From positions 62,001 to 126,000 of the forward strand of contig NZ_LZIF01000122.1 in assembly GCF_001667145.1 (NCBI RefSeq): 64,000 nucleotides of DNA, in the 5' to 3' direction. Below, piece by piece: positions 1 to 8,301 of this stretch (position 1 is the stretch's first letter; every line of letters begins with the position of its first letter). The notes below the pieces were generated by a model, which ran no database searches, was not told the DNA's origin, and saw only the letters and a program-made list of their open reading frames with translations. This DNA comes from Mycobacterium sp. 852002-51971_SCH5477799-a (GTDB taxonomy: Bacteria > Actinomycetota > Actinomycetes > Mycobacteriales > Mycobacteriaceae). The translations under genes were made by a program, and so were the position numbers.

Positions 1-489
1 TTCCCCAGCTATAACCACGACTTCATGGTGACCTACTCCCTGCTGGCGGCCAACCAGGTGATGAGCCTGATCTTCGACGGTGTCTTCGACCGATTCCCGA
101 CGCTGCGAATCGTGTTCGTCGAGCACGCATTCAGCTGGATCCTTCCGCTGATGTGGCGCATGGACGCGATTTACGACGCACGCAAGTCGTGGCTCGACAT
201 CAAGCGCAAGCCGTCGGAATACGTCAAGGACCACATCAAGTTCACCACCCAGCCGCTTGACTACCCGGAAGACAAGACCCAACTGACCCGCGCGCTGGAA
301 TGGATGGAGTGCGAGAAGATTCTGCTGTTCTCCTCGGACTACCCGCACTGGACGTTCGACGACCCGCGCTGGTTGGTCAAGCACCTGCCCAAGTACGCCC
401 GCAACGCGGTCATGTACAAAAACGGCATCGCGACCTATCGCCTGCCCGAGACCGTTCCGGTCCTCGAGGGTCAGACCCGGGTGCTCTGA
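1..489 (+). CDS. Amidohydrolase family protein, C-terminal part (partial)
   Basis: This is the C-terminal part of a metal-dependent hydrolase of the amidohydrolase_2 (ACMSD-like) family. The frame is open from the first base, so the start lies before the window; about 162 residues are present. FPTLRIVFVEHAFSWILPL and LLFSSDYPHWTFDDP are the usual late-barrel motifs, and the SSDYPH aspartate is normally a metal or catalytic residue. The stop is one base before the Rieske gene, so the two are probably co-transcribed, with the alpha/beta hydrolase gene third. Relatives hydrolyse or decarboxylate ring-cleavage products. The substrate cannot be read from the sequence. Confidence 0.85.
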   Translation, partial: FPSYNHDFMVTYSLLAANQVMSLIFDGVFDRFPTLRIVFVEHAFSWILPLMWRMDAIYDARKSWLDIKRKPSEYVKDHIKFTTQPLDYPEDKTQLTRALEWMECEKILLFSSDYPHWTFDDPRWLVKHLPKYARNAVMYKNGIATYRLPETVPVLEGQTRVL

Positions 490-490
490 G

Positions 491-889
491 TTGACGGAAG
501 AAACCAAACGGCCCGAGCCACGTCTCGCTCAGGGCCGCGAGCATGTCGTCGCAACTGTAGACGAAATCCCGCCGGGCACACACAAACTGGTGCCGATCGG
601 ACGGCATGGCGTCGGCGTCTACAACGTCAACGGCACCTTCTACGCCATCGCGAACTACTGCCCCCACCAAGGCGGCCCGCTGTGTTCGGGACGAGCTCGG
701 GGGCGCACGATCGTCGACGAGACCGCCCCGGGTGACTCCGTCATGGTGCGCGACCTGGAATACATCTACTGCCCGTGGCACCAATGGGGTTTCGAGCTGG
801 CGACCGGCACCACCGCGGTCAAGCCCGAGTGGAGTATCCGTACCTATCCGGTGCGCGTCGTCGGCAACGATGTGTTGGTTCAGGCCTAG
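491..889 (+). CDS. Rieske [2Fe-2S] domain protein
   Basis: A 132-residue soluble Rieske protein starting with TTG one base after the upstream stop. The two cluster-binding pairs are clear: C-P-H in ANYCPHQGGPLC (about residue 56) and C-P-W-H in YIYCPWHQWGFEL (about residue 96). About 35 residues separate them, longer than in a minimal Rieske ferredoxin, with an insert around GRARGRTIVDETAPGDSV. There is no catalytic oxygenase domain. It is therefore an electron-transfer or small-subunit type protein, probably working with the flanking amidohydrolase and alpha/beta hydrolase in one catabolic unit. The redox partner is unknown. Confidence 0.88.
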   Translation: MTEETKRPEPRLAQGREHVVATVDEIPPGTHKLVPIGRHGVGVYNVNGTFYAIANYCPHQGGPLCSGRARGRTIVDETAPGDSVMVRDLEYIYCPWHQWGFELATGTTAVKPEWSIRTYPVRVVGNDVLVQA

Positions 890-904
890 CTACAGGAGAA
901 TCGG

Positions 905-1771
905 GTGCCTGCTATCGAGATTAACGGGGGAAACGTCGTCTACGAAATCCTCGGTGACTCCGGCGATCTCATTGCCCTGACACCGGGTGGCCGGTTCAGT
1001 AAGGAGATCCCAGGTCTGCGTCCGCTGGCCGACGCCCTGGCCGCGGGTGGCTATCGGGTGCTGCTGTGGGACCGGCCCAACTGCGGCGCCTCCGATGTGC
1101 AGTTCTACGGGCAGAGCGAGTCGCACATGCGCGCCGAGACGCTGCACAAGCTGGTGACCGGCCTGGGCTTCGAGCGCTGCATTCTGGCCGGAGGGTCCGG
1201 CGGGGCAAGGGATTCCATGCTGACCACGATGCTCTACCCCGAGATGGTCACCAAGCTCGTGGTGTGGAACATTGTCGGCGGCACCTACGGCACCTTCGTG
1301 CTCGGCTCCTTCTACATCATTCCCAGCATCCTCGCGGTGCGCGGCACCGGCATGGACGGCGTGGTAAAGGTGGCCGAATGGCGTGAGCGCATCGAAGAGA
1401 ACCCGAACAACAAGCAGCGGTTCCTCGACTTCGACAAGGATGAGTTCCTCAAGTTGATGCTGCGCTGGCTCAACGCCTTCGTCTCCAAGCCGGGCCAGAC
1501 GATTCCCGGCGTCGAGGACGAAATGTTCGACCGGATCAAGGTCCCCACGTTGATCATTCGTGGCGGGGAGAACGACATGGATCACCCGAAGCGGACGTCG
1601 CTGGAAGTCAGCTGCCTGATCAAGGGATCGAAGCTCATCGACCCGCCCTGGCCCGAGGACGCCTGGGAGCGCGCGTCCGAAGACCGCGCGGCCGGCCGGG
1701 TGCAGCACTTCAACATGTTCGACACCTGGGTGCAGGCGGCACCCGCGATTCTCGAATTCCTGGGTTCGTAA
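905..1771 (+). CDS. Alpha/beta hydrolase
   Basis: A 288-residue alpha/beta-hydrolase-fold protein. The GTG start has AGGAGA seven bases upstream. The oxyanion region is LTPGGRFSKE, the aspartate strand is LLWDRPNCGASD, and the nucleophile elbow is LAGGSGGARD (Ser near residue 98, G-G-S-G-G). A late acid lies in LIIRGGENDMDHP, and a histidine near RVQHFNMF may complete the triad. It is the third gene after the amidohydrolase and Rieske genes, 15 nt downstream of the latter. Meta-cleavage-product hydrolases and esterases share this architecture. The exact substrate is unknown. Confidence 0.85.
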   Translation: MPAIEINGGNVVYEILGDSGDLIALTPGGRFSKEIPGLRPLADALAAGGYRVLLWDRPNCGASDVQFYGQSESHMRAETLHKLVTGLGFERCILAGGSGGARDSMLTTMLYPEMVTKLVVWNIVGGTYGTFVLGSFYIIPSILAVRGTGMDGVVKVAEWRERIEENPNNKQRFLDFDKDEFLKLMLRWLNAFVSKPGQTIPGVEDEMFDRIKVPTLIIRGGENDMDHPKRTSLEVSCLIKGSKLIDPPWPEDAWERASEDRAAGRVQHFNMFDTWVQAAPAILEFLGS

Positions 1772-1788
1772 TGGTGCGAAACGGTGCG

Positions 1789-2262
1789 TTACCGAGTGCG
1801 AATGTGGACCTCACAGTTGAGCGACGCCTCCAGGGCCGTGTGCACACGGCTTTCCGGAATCCGTTCGAGGTCAGATTCCCGCAGCGTCACATGGACGATG
1901 TCGAATCCGTCATCGCCGGGCGTGCGCTCGATGTCACCGGTCAGTCCGAACGCGGACAGCACCCCGTGCGCGTCGTCGTCTGTTCCCCGGCTGACAAAAG
2001 TGATCACACCGGGGACCGGCTCGGCGCCGAACACCGTGGTGCACAACTCGATAGCGGTGCTCTTGGCTGTGTCGCCATCTTCGGCCGCGATGAGCAGCTC
2101 CACCTCGCGACGACTTTCCGGCAGCGACGCGAGGTCGTTTTCGACTACGCCGACGCCGGCCTCGGCCGCGACCTCGAGGAGAGCCGCCATGCCGTCACGT
2201 AGCTGTGCAGGCGTGCGCACGCTGTCCGGGTCGACATTGACGCGCACCACCGCAGTTCGCAT
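1789..2262 (-). CDS. Conserved hypothetical protein
   Basis: A 157-residue acidic soluble protein (MRTAVVRVNVDPD...) that I cannot assign to a family. It has an alternating beta/alpha pattern with no signal peptide or membrane segment. ATG at 2262 is preferred over GTG at 2280. A -10-like TAGGCT sits seven bases before this ATG on the minus strand and there is no good ribosome site, which fits a leaderless transcript. The gene is convergent with the alpha/beta hydrolase and divergent from the NuoF-like gene, with only 36 bp between the two starts. No function is proposed. Confidence 0.6.
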   Translation of the reverse strand: MRTAVVRVNVDPDSVRTPAQLRDGMAALLEVAAEAGVGVVENDLASLPESRREVELLIAAEDGDTAKSTAIELCTTVFGAEPVPGVITFVSRGTDDDAHGVLSAFGLTGDIERTPGDDGFDIVHVTLRESDLERIPESRVHTALEASLNCEVHIRTR

Positions 2263-2269
2263 GTGCGCA

Positions 2270-2275
2270 AGCCTA
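2270..2275 (-). promoter_or_regulatory. Candidate -10 box of a leaderless promoter
   Basis: On the minus strand TAGGCT is followed by seven bases and then ATG at 2262. This matches the mycobacterial TANNNT-(6 to 8 nt)-start arrangement of leaderless mRNAs. No -35 box is obvious. Confidence 0.35.
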
Positions 2276-2298
2276 ACCAAGACAATGGTGGGCCAACC

Positions 2299-3597
2299 GT
2301 GAACACCACTGAAACCACCAACATCACCACCGCCAGCGCACCCGGGTGCACAGCGCGGTTACTGAGCGAGCAGACGGGACGCGAAGACCTGGCGGCCTAT
2401 CGAAAGCTCGGCGGCTACCGTCCGCTCGCCGATGCCGATGACTTCCTGCGCGAGGTCGAGTCCAGCGGTCTGGTGGGGCGCGGCGGTGCGGCGTTTCCGC
2501 TGGCGGTGAAGCTGCGCGCGGTGCGCGACAACGGACGCGTGATGGGTGTCCCCGTCGTCGTCGCGAATGGCGAAGAGGGAGAACCGGCTTCGGTCAAGGA
2601 CCGCTGGCTGCTACGTAATCGCCCGCACCTGGTCCTGGACGGACTGCGGCTCGCCGCGACGATCGTTGCCGCCGACCGCGGCTGCATCTACGTGTCCGAC
2701 GCGGAATCGGCGCACAGCGTTGCAGCCGCGCTCGGCGAGCTGGATCCCGAGACGCTCGGCGTCGCGATCGACATGCTTACCGTGCAGCCGGGATACGTGG
2801 CCGGCGAGGAGACCGCGGCGGTTCGGGCCATCAACGGTGGCCCGGCCAAGCCCACAGACAAACCGCCGCGGCCCTTCGAGGCGGGAGTCGACGACCGGCC
2901 CACGTTGGTGAGCAATGTCGAGACTTTGGCGAATCTGCCCTACCTGCAAAGCCACGGCTCGGCAGATTATCGGTCGCAAGGCACGACACTGTCGCCGGGA
3001 ACCTTCCTGGCCACCATCACCGGGGGGGGCAAACCGCCGGTCCTCTACGAGCTTCCGCACGGACTGGCATTCACTGAAATGCTTGCCTTGCATGGTGTTT
3101 CGCCTGACGACGTGCGCGGGGCGTTGATGGGCGGCTACTTCGCCGGTCTGCTCAACCGCTCTGTGTTGGAGACGACCCTGGACCACGAGACGATGCGGCG
3201 CGTCGGCAGTGGACTTGGCTGCGGAGCGATCTCGGTCATCACCGACGACTGTCCCGTTGCGGTCGCGGCATCGGTGCTCGCGTACTTCGACCGCGAAAAC
3301 GCTGGGCAGTGCGGATCGTGTTTCAACGGGACGGCGGCGATGGCCGCGGCCGCCGGGGCGCTGCGCGACGGCGCCGCGACGACAGAGGACGTCCAACGGT
3401 TGCGGCGTTGGTCGGTGCTGCTGCGTGGACGCGGTGCATGCGCCACCCTGGATGCCGCTACCAACGTCGCCGCCAGCCTGCTCGATCAATTCCCCGACGA
3501 AGTCAGCGTGCATCTCGACGGCACGTGCCCGGACTGCGCACGCGGCGCGTTCCGCGCGGACCGTCCCTACGAGGCGGAACCTGTGAGGCAAGCATGA
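2299..3597 (+). CDS. NuoF-like FMN/NADH-binding iron-sulfur flavoprotein
   Basis: A 432-residue stand-alone homologue of the complex I 51-kDa subunit (NuoF/HoxF). Visible motifs are GLVGRGGAAFPLAVKL (FMN), NGEEGEPASVKDRWLLRN, YVAGEETAAVRAING (NADH region) and LVSNVETLANLPYL. The C-terminal cluster domain has GQCGSCFNG and GACATLDAA. The family pattern ESCGxCxxC reads ENAGQCGSC here, so one of four cluster cysteines is alanine. GTG 2299 is chosen because ATG 2263 would abut the divergent gene's start. It overlaps the ferredoxin gene by ATGA, and an acyl-CoA dehydrogenase follows. I infer an NAD(P)H:ferredoxin reductase role rather than respiratory complex I. Confidence 0.85.
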   Translation: MNTTETTNITTASAPGCTARLLSEQTGREDLAAYRKLGGYRPLADADDFLREVESSGLVGRGGAAFPLAVKLRAVRDNGRVMGVPVVVANGEEGEPASVKDRWLLRNRPHLVLDGLRLAATIVAADRGCIYVSDAESAHSVAAALGELDPETLGVAIDMLTVQPGYVAGEETAAVRAINGGPAKPTDKPPRPFEAGVDDRPTLVSNVETLANLPYLQSHGSADYRSQGTTLSPGTFLATITGGGKPPVLYELPHGLAFTEMLALHGVSPDDVRGALMGGYFAGLLNRSVLETTLDHETMRRVGSGLGCGAISVITDDCPVAVAASVLAYFDRENAGQCGSCFNGTAAMAAAAGALRDGAATTEDVQRLRRWSVLLRGRGACATLDAATNVAASLLDQFPDEVSVHLDGTCPDCARGAFRADRPYEAEPVRQA

Positions 3598-3890
3598 AAA
3601 TCCGTCTGGACCGCACCATTTGCGACGGTTTCGGCATCTGCGCCAAGCATGCGCCGGGATACTTCTCGCTCGATGATTGGGGATACGCATCCCTCATCGG
3701 GGAGGGCACGGTGGCGGAGTCGGATCGCGACGCGGTCATGCGCGCGCTGCTCGACTGCCCCGTTCACGCCATCACCGAAATCGGTCAGCGCACCAACCGC
3801 GCTTCTCAGCCCCCGCTCGCCGACACCGAGGACCCGGCCGAACACCTCAAAACCGAAGAGAACGAGGCGGAGTGGGGATTCACGCGCTGA
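3594..3890 (+). CDS. Ferredoxin, single 3Fe-4S type with long C-terminal tail
   Basis: A 98-residue ferredoxin whose ATG overlaps the upstream stop (ATGA), implying translational coupling. The cluster motif is CDGFGICAKHAPGYF near the N-terminus plus DCPVHAI, i.e. C-x5-C...CP, as in mycobacterial P450-associated ferredoxins. The variable residue before the glycine is Phe, unlike the His, Asn and Ser of the other three ferredoxins in this window. An acidic tail of about 35 residues follows the cluster domain and is unusual. Its tight pairing with the NuoF-like flavoprotein suggests that protein is its reductase. The final acceptor could be a P450 or a Rieske oxygenase elsewhere. Confidence 0.88.
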   Translation: MKIRLDRTICDGFGICAKHAPGYFSLDDWGYASLIGEGTVAESDRDAVMRALLDCPVHAITEIGQRTNRASQPPLADTEDPAEHLKTEENEAEWGFTR

Positions 3891-3911
3891 ACCGTCCGGA
3901 GGAGTAGTTCG

Positions 3912-5087
3912 GTGCAACTCACCTTTGACGCCGATGTGGAAGCGTTTCGCGCCGAGTTCGTGAGCTTCCTGGCCGAACATCTCCCGGCGCAGGCCCAGGC
4001 CGCGGAGCGGCCGTCGTCGACCTCGCACGTGCCCGCATGGTCGCGTCGTTGGCAGCGACTCCAGTTCGACCACGGGTGGCTACTGCCGGGCAACCCACCG
4101 GAATTCGGCGGCCGCAACGCAAACATCCTGCAGCAGTTCGTACATCGCGAGGAGTTGTCGCGCCGCCGGATCTATCACTGCTTCAATCCGCAAGGCGTCG
4201 GCATCATCGCGGCGTCGCTGTTGTCCTTCGGCACCGAGGAGCAGAAGCGGCGTTGGGCCGTCCCGATCCTGCGAGCGGAAAAGACCGCGTCGCTGGGAAT
4301 GAGCGAACCCGGAGCCGGCTCCGACCTGGCCGGGTTGCGGACCAAGGCGGAGTTGGTCGGCGATGAGTTCGTAGTCAACGGGCAGAAGGTGTGGACGTCT
4401 GGCGCTCATGACGCCGACGTGATCCTGACCTTCGTTCGTACGGACCCAAACGCTCCCCGCCACAAAGGAATCAGCGCGCTGATCATCCCGACCGACACCC
4501 CCGGGGTGGCGCGTCGCCCATTTCCGTCGGTCTATGACTCCGACGAGCTGGACTTCAACGAGGTGTTCTTCAACGATGTCCGGGTCCCCGCGGATAACCT
4601 GGTCGGTGCGCTCAATGGCGGGTGGCAGGTCGCCAACGGCTCGCTCGGCCATGAGCGCACCCTGATGTGGATGGCCTTCGCGAATCGGCTCGAGCAACTG
4701 CTCGAGGATTACCGCCCGGCGGACGCGGTGAACGCGGACCACTACGCCACTATCGTGATGGACTACTACGCGCTGCGGCTGCTCGGTTCGGCTGCGCTGG
4801 GCCGCGCGGCCCGTGGTGAGGTAGACGTGGCGGCGTTGTCCGTGCTGAAGGTCTTCGGTTCGGAAGCCGAGCAGAGCGCACTGCGGCACGCGCTGGACGC
4901 GGCCGGGGCCGAGGGTTTACGCGACAAAACCCTCACGGCACCGTACAACCCCTACGCCCCAGATCTTTTCACCGCCAGCTGGTTCGCGCGCTACATCAGC
5001 AGCTACGCGGGCACCATCGCCGGCGGCACGTCGGAGATCCAGCGCAACATCATCGCCCAGCGCGTCCTCGGACTGCCGTCGCGCTGA
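3912..5087 (+). CDS. Acyl-CoA dehydrogenase (FadE family)
   Basis: A 391-residue acyl-CoA dehydrogenase starting at GTG 3912, with a GGAGGAG-type ribosome site just upstream. The FAD/substrate signature GMSEPGAGSDLAGL is near residue 135, followed by FVVNGQKVWTSGAHDAD. The C-terminal FAD signature is AGTIAGGTSEIQRNIIAQRVLGL. It lies 21 nt after the ferredoxin gene and is probably the last gene of the NuoF-like/ferredoxin operon. It is very similar in length and sequence to the protein at 26882-28057, so the two are paralogues. The acyl-CoA substrate is not readable from sequence; related mycobacterial enzymes act on steroid- or terpenoid-derived thioesters. Confidence 0.92.
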   Translation: MQLTFDADVEAFRAEFVSFLAEHLPAQAQAAERPSSTSHVPAWSRRWQRLQFDHGWLLPGNPPEFGGRNANILQQFVHREELSRRRIYHCFNPQGVGIIAASLLSFGTEEQKRRWAVPILRAEKTASLGMSEPGAGSDLAGLRTKAELVGDEFVVNGQKVWTSGAHDADVILTFVRTDPNAPRHKGISALIIPTDTPGVARRPFPSVYDSDELDFNEVFFNDVRVPADNLVGALNGGWQVANGSLGHERTLMWMAFANRLEQLLEDYRPADAVNADHYATIVMDYYALRLLGSAALGRAARGEVDVAALSVLKVFGSEAEQSALRHALDAAGAEGLRDKTLTAPYNPYAPDLFTASWFARYISSYAGTIAGGTSEIQRNIIAQRVLGLPSR

Positions 5088-6044
5088 TCACAACGCCGGA
5101 CAGAGGGAGGACAGAAACTGCTGGGTTCGGCGTCGCGATGTGGTTCGCTCCTCAATGTCCTTGCCCAGCGGCACGATTCGTACCGCGAGGTCGGTGACGC
5201 CCGCGTCGCGGTACCGGTTCAGCCGATCCAGGACGGCCGCCTCGTCGCCTGCCGCCATGGTGTCGCCGACGTCTTGGGCATCACCGTGCTGCAGCAGCCG
5301 CACATAGTTCGGCGAGAAGTCCGCGTGCCCGAGCACCTCGCTGGCGCAGCGGCGAGCATCGTCTGTCTCATCATTCGAGCAGAGCGCGACGGGAACGCCG
5401 GCAACGATCCGTGGCGCGGGCCGCCCGGCCCGGTCAGCCGCCGCGGCGATGCGAGGAACGACGTGGTTTTCGATCGCCCGCTCGTCGGCCATCCAGAGAA
5501 TGGTGCCGCCGGTCCGCTCACCGGCGAGTTGCAGCATGGTCGGGCCGAGCGCTGACAACAAGATCGGCATTTCGACGCCGTCCGCGACGTCGACCGGCGA
5601 ATGTACACAATAGTTTTCGTTGTCGACATCGACGGTCCCCGGTCCGGCGAAGGCCGCGGCGAGCACGTCGAGGTAGTCACCCACCAAGCGGGCCGGGCGA
5701 TCATAGGGCAATCCCAATTGAGAGTTGACGATCCAATGATGCGAGGGCCCGATGCCGAGCGTGAACCGGCCGCCACACACGACCTGGGTGGTCAAGGCTT
5801 GTTGCGCCATGATCATCGGATGGCGAGTCTGTATCGGAACGACGGCCGTTCCGATCTCGATACGGTCGGTGGCCTGACCGATCACGGCTACGGCGGTCAT
5901 CGCGTCGAGGTAGCCGGGGACCTGTGGCATCCAAAACGCGGTAAAACCGTCGCTTTCGGCCGCGACAGCATCGTCTATCAGCCCGGCTAACCGATCGGCG
6001 CGTGAGCGCTCCTTATCAGAACCAACCATCAAGCCGATGCGCAC
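5088..6044 (-). CDS. LLM-class F420-dependent oxidoreductase
   Basis: A 318-residue luciferase-like monooxygenase-fold protein (TIGR03564-like F420 group). It begins MRIGLMVGSDKERSRADRL and shows TDRIEIGTAVVPIQTRHP, a family signature, then GGRFTLGIGPSHHWIVNSQLG and PILLSALGPTMLQLAGERTGG. Many mycobacterial members use F420 rather than FMN. That assignment here rests on family resemblance, not on a proven binding site. It lies 12 nt after the gene at 6057-6800 and ends directly against the convergent acyl-CoA dehydrogenase. It is the last gene of a three-gene minus-strand unit headed by an epimerase. Confidence 0.88.
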   Translation of the reverse strand: MRIGLMVGSDKERSRADRLAGLIDDAVAAESDGFTAFWMPQVPGYLDAMTAVAVIGQATDRIEIGTAVVPIQTRHPMIMAQQALTTQVVCGGRFTLGIGPSHHWIVNSQLGLPYDRPARLVGDYLDVLAAAFAGPGTVDVDNENYCVHSPVDVADGVEMPILLSALGPTMLQLAGERTGGTILWMADERAIENHVVPRIAAAADRAGRPAPRIVAGVPVALCSNDETDDARRCASEVLGHADFSPNYVRLLQHGDAQDVGDTMAAGDEAAVLDRLNRYRDAGVTDLAVRIVPLGKDIEERTTSRRRTQQFLSSLCPAL

Positions 6045-6056
6045 GCGACCCCTCTC

Positions 6057-6800
6057 CTATGGCACATAGCGATCCCACTCGTACGGAACGACCGCAAAAA
6101 AGGGTGCGGCGAACACAGGTTCGATGTCCGACTCGGCCCACCGGGCCTTGAGCACAGGGCGCAGCCGTTGCGCGGTGACGATCGGGTCGTCATCGAGGAA
6201 GCAGTATGTGATCGTCTGGTTTTCTTGGGCACTTGCCAAGCTGGCGTCGACGCGAAGCGATAGTGCGGACCAGACACCAGCCACTCCGTCGACTTCCACT
6301 AGCGGGTTCGGCAACGCGGATCCTCGCTCGACCAATACGAACGCGCCCCGGACGGGCAGCCAGGGCAGGACGTCCGAGCCGAGCTTGACGCGCGGCGCGG
6401 CAGCTTTCCGTTGCACTTCGTATACGCCGCGCTCCACCGGGGGCAGTAGCGGGAGTTTACGGCCGGCATCCCCCAATGCCGTTGACAGCTCATTGAAATC
6501 CTGTAGCCCGGTCGTGTCGGTGAAGAAGTAGGTCATCACGTGGTCGACGGTGTCCAAGCGGCCGCCGCTGATCGCTCGGGCGGATCGACAGGCCGGGGTG
6601 GACACCAGGCGCAATGAGGCGCGCACCGCGGCCAGCCGGTGCTGCTCCGGGCGGTGGTCCAGGGTGTGCCAGCGCAGGTACTCGGCGTCCTTGCCGTCGG
6701 GGTGCCGGGTCGCCATGGAGACGAACAGGGTGGTGATCTCGCCACTGCCGGTCGCGAGAACCTCGGCAACCTCGTCCGATGGCGTGCCGGGAAGATGCAT
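6057..6800 (-). CDS. Conserved protein of unknown function
   Basis: A 247-residue soluble protein with no recognised catalytic motif. The N-terminal part contains YLRWHTLDHRPEQHRL, which resembles the conserved face of EthD-like dimeric alpha/beta-barrel proteins. A second repeat-like half ends FAVVPYEWDRYVP. ATG 6800 is chosen because GAGG lies about nine bases upstream; an in-frame TTG at 6815 would overlap the epimerase stop but has its ribosome site directly against it. The gene sits between an NAD-dependent epimerase and an F420-type oxidoreductase, so a catabolic or isomerase-like role is possible. That is inference only. Confidence 0.7.
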   Translation of the reverse strand: MHLPGTPSDEVAEVLATGSGEITTLFVSMATRHPDGKDAEYLRWHTLDHRPEQHRLAAVRASLRLVSTPACRSARAISGGRLDTVDHVMTYFFTDTTGLQDFNELSTALGDAGRKLPLLPPVERGVYEVQRKAAAPRVKLGSDVLPWLPVRGAFVLVERGSALPNPLVEVDGVAGVWSALSLRVDASLASAQENQTITYCFLDDDPIVTAQRLRPVLKARWAESDIEPVFAAPFFAVVPYEWDRYVP

Positions 6801-6811
6801 AGACTTGGTCC

Positions 6812-7735
6812 TCAACCTCTCGTCGAATCATGCTGGGGCAGCTGAATTTCAGGGTGGCGAGCCGCGACCATCCGCCGGAACCCTTCTCGCCACGGCACTT
6901 TCGTGCGCCCGAGGACGTCGTGCATGTGGGCGACGTCGGGCCATAGCGGGGTATGCGCCTGGTCTGTGTACTCGAAGATCGGCTCGACACCGACCAACTC
7001 ACCCATGAAGGCGCAATACTCTTCGACGCTCACCGTCTCGCTACCGGCCCAGTTCACCACGACGGGCGGTACGGCTGCGACCTCCATGGCACGGATGCCG
7101 AGCTCCACGTAGTCGTCTTCATAGATGGGGTTGTAATTGTTTGGCTTGTCCGGATGCAGCCGAATGGGCCTGCCCGCCAACATCGCATCGAGACGATCGG
7201 CGGGTGCACCGCCCTGTGGGCCATACGTCGAACAAATCCGGATGATCGTGAGCGGAACCTGGTAGTGCTTTGCGACCCAGGTACACACCGCCTCGGCCGC
7301 AACCTTGGAGAAGCTGTAGTTCGCCCGCAGCGGCGCCCCCGGCGGATCGGCCTCGGTCAGCGGTCGGTGGCCCTGGTATGCGTAAATCGAGCCGGTAGAG
7401 CAGAAGACGAATCCCTTTGCGGCGCGGCAGTGGTACAGCAATTCGCCGGATGCCTGTGCGTTTGTCTGCACGCAACGGTTCCAGTCGTCCGCGCCGGGGT
7501 CCACCGCCGCGTGAAAAACATAGGTGAAATCGACTGGGAGAGTGGAGAAGTCGCCGACACCGACGTCCAGCGCCACCGGTTTGACACCGGCGTTAGCGAG
7601 TTGTTGCCGCGCCGCGGAATCTTTCAGGCGAGCGGCGCCCCATACCTCGTTTCCCGCCGCCGCCAGGGCACGCGCGATGGGGAAGGCGATCTTGCCGGTC
7701 GCCCCGGTGACCAGGATCTTCTCCGCGTCGAGCAA
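6812..7735 (-). CDS. NAD(P)-dependent epimerase/dehydratase (extended SDR)
   Basis: A 307-residue extended short-chain dehydrogenase. The Rossmann motif is ILVTGATGKIAFPIARALA at the N-terminus. The catalytic tyrosine/lysine region is LRANYSFSKVAAEAVCTWVAKH (Y-x3-K), and VFCSTGSIYAYQG is the preceding serine region. The start is TTG at 7735, supported by GGAGGG five bases upstream. A near-perfect palindrome at 7750-7765 lies immediately before that ribosome site. It heads a minus-strand unit with the unknown protein and the LLM oxidoreductase. Relatives act on nucleotide sugars or on sterol-like and phenylpropanoid substrates. The neighbours favour small-molecule catabolism. Confidence 0.88.
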   Translation of the reverse strand: MLDAEKILVTGATGKIAFPIARALAAAGNEVWGAARLKDSAARQQLANAGVKPVALDVGVGDFSTLPVDFTYVFHAAVDPGADDWNRCVQTNAQASGELLYHCRAAKGFVFCSTGSIYAYQGHRPLTEADPPGAPLRANYSFSKVAAEAVCTWVAKHYQVPLTIIRICSTYGPQGGAPADRLDAMLAGRPIRLHPDKPNNYNPIYEDDYVELGIRAMEVAAVPPVVVNWAGSETVSVEEYCAFMGELVGVEPIFEYTDQAHTPLWPDVAHMHDVLGRTKVPWREGFRRMVAARHPEIQLPQHDSTRG

Positions 7736-7749
7736 CCAGCCCTCCGAAT

Positions 7750-7765
7750 ATTAAGTACTTGATAC
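7750..7765. promoter_or_regulatory. Palindromic operator candidate resembling a KstR2 box
   Basis: TATTAAGTACTTGATA is an inverted repeat with one mismatched pair. Read on the minus strand, ATCAAGTACTTAAT fits the KstR2-type consensus AnCAAGnnCTTGnT with a single mismatch. It ends 14 bases before the epimerase start, at the expected promoter position. Confidence 0.5.
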
Positions 7766-7906
7766 CGCGTTGCGAGCATAACCTTCGGCCCAATGGAAAC
7801 GCCACGCCAGACTCGGCGCTGTTTCTGTCCGGATCTGGTCGTGGCGGCGTCGGCGGAATAAGCTGAGACCAGCCAACGTGGGGATGGCGCCAAGGAGAGG
7901 CCCGCC

Positions 7907-8227
7907 ATGAGGTGGTTTTTTGGTCGTCTGACCGCTGTCATTGCGCTCGCCTTCGTGCCGGCGGCGACCGCGGTGATCGCCACGCCGGCAATCAGCTCGG
8001 CAGACTGCGATCCCAACATGTCGTTCAATGTGGCGACGTGGGAGTGCAAACCGCCGACGCCGCTCCCGGCGTGGTATGCAGCCCCACCTCCATATGCGCC
8101 GTCGTTCGCCGGACAGGACGTGCCGCCTCCGCCGCCACGGCCATGGTGGTCACCGAACGACCCGATGTGGAGTGTCGGTTTCCATCAATGGGGTGCCTAT
8201 TTCGACGGCACCTGGGTGCCGTACTGA
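7907..8227 (+). CDS. Small secreted proline- and tryptophan-rich protein
   Basis: A 106-residue exported protein. The N-terminus MRWFFGRLTAVIALAFVPAA has charged residues and then a hydrophobic core, with likely cleavage near ISSA-DCDP, giving a mature protein of about 74 residues. The mature part has two cysteines (DC and EC) that could form a disulfide. It also has proline-rich stretches (PPTPLPAW, PPPPPRPWW) and ends FDGTWVPY. AAGGAG is present upstream of the ATG. Such small Pro-rich secreted proteins are common in mycobacteria and have no assigned function. It stands alone between the minus-strand epimerase unit and the DUF35-thiolase operon. Confidence 0.7.
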   Translation: MRWFFGRLTAVIALAFVPAATAVIATPAISSADCDPNMSFNVATWECKPPTPLPAWYAAPPPYAPSFAGQDVPPPPPRPWWSPNDPMWSVGFHQWGAYFDGTWVPY

Positions 8228-8301
8228 CAGCACTCGGCCCACCTCACCAGGCATGCAGCACGAGCGCTGTCAATGCCGTCTAGATCGCGCCTGCCTAGGG
8301 T

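Noticed and set aside
890..1708. Long open frame (272 codons) on the minus strand
   Set aside because: It lies entirely antisense to the alpha/beta hydrolase, whose catalytic motifs are clear. Its Arg/Gly/His-rich translation is typical of a GC-rich shadow frame.
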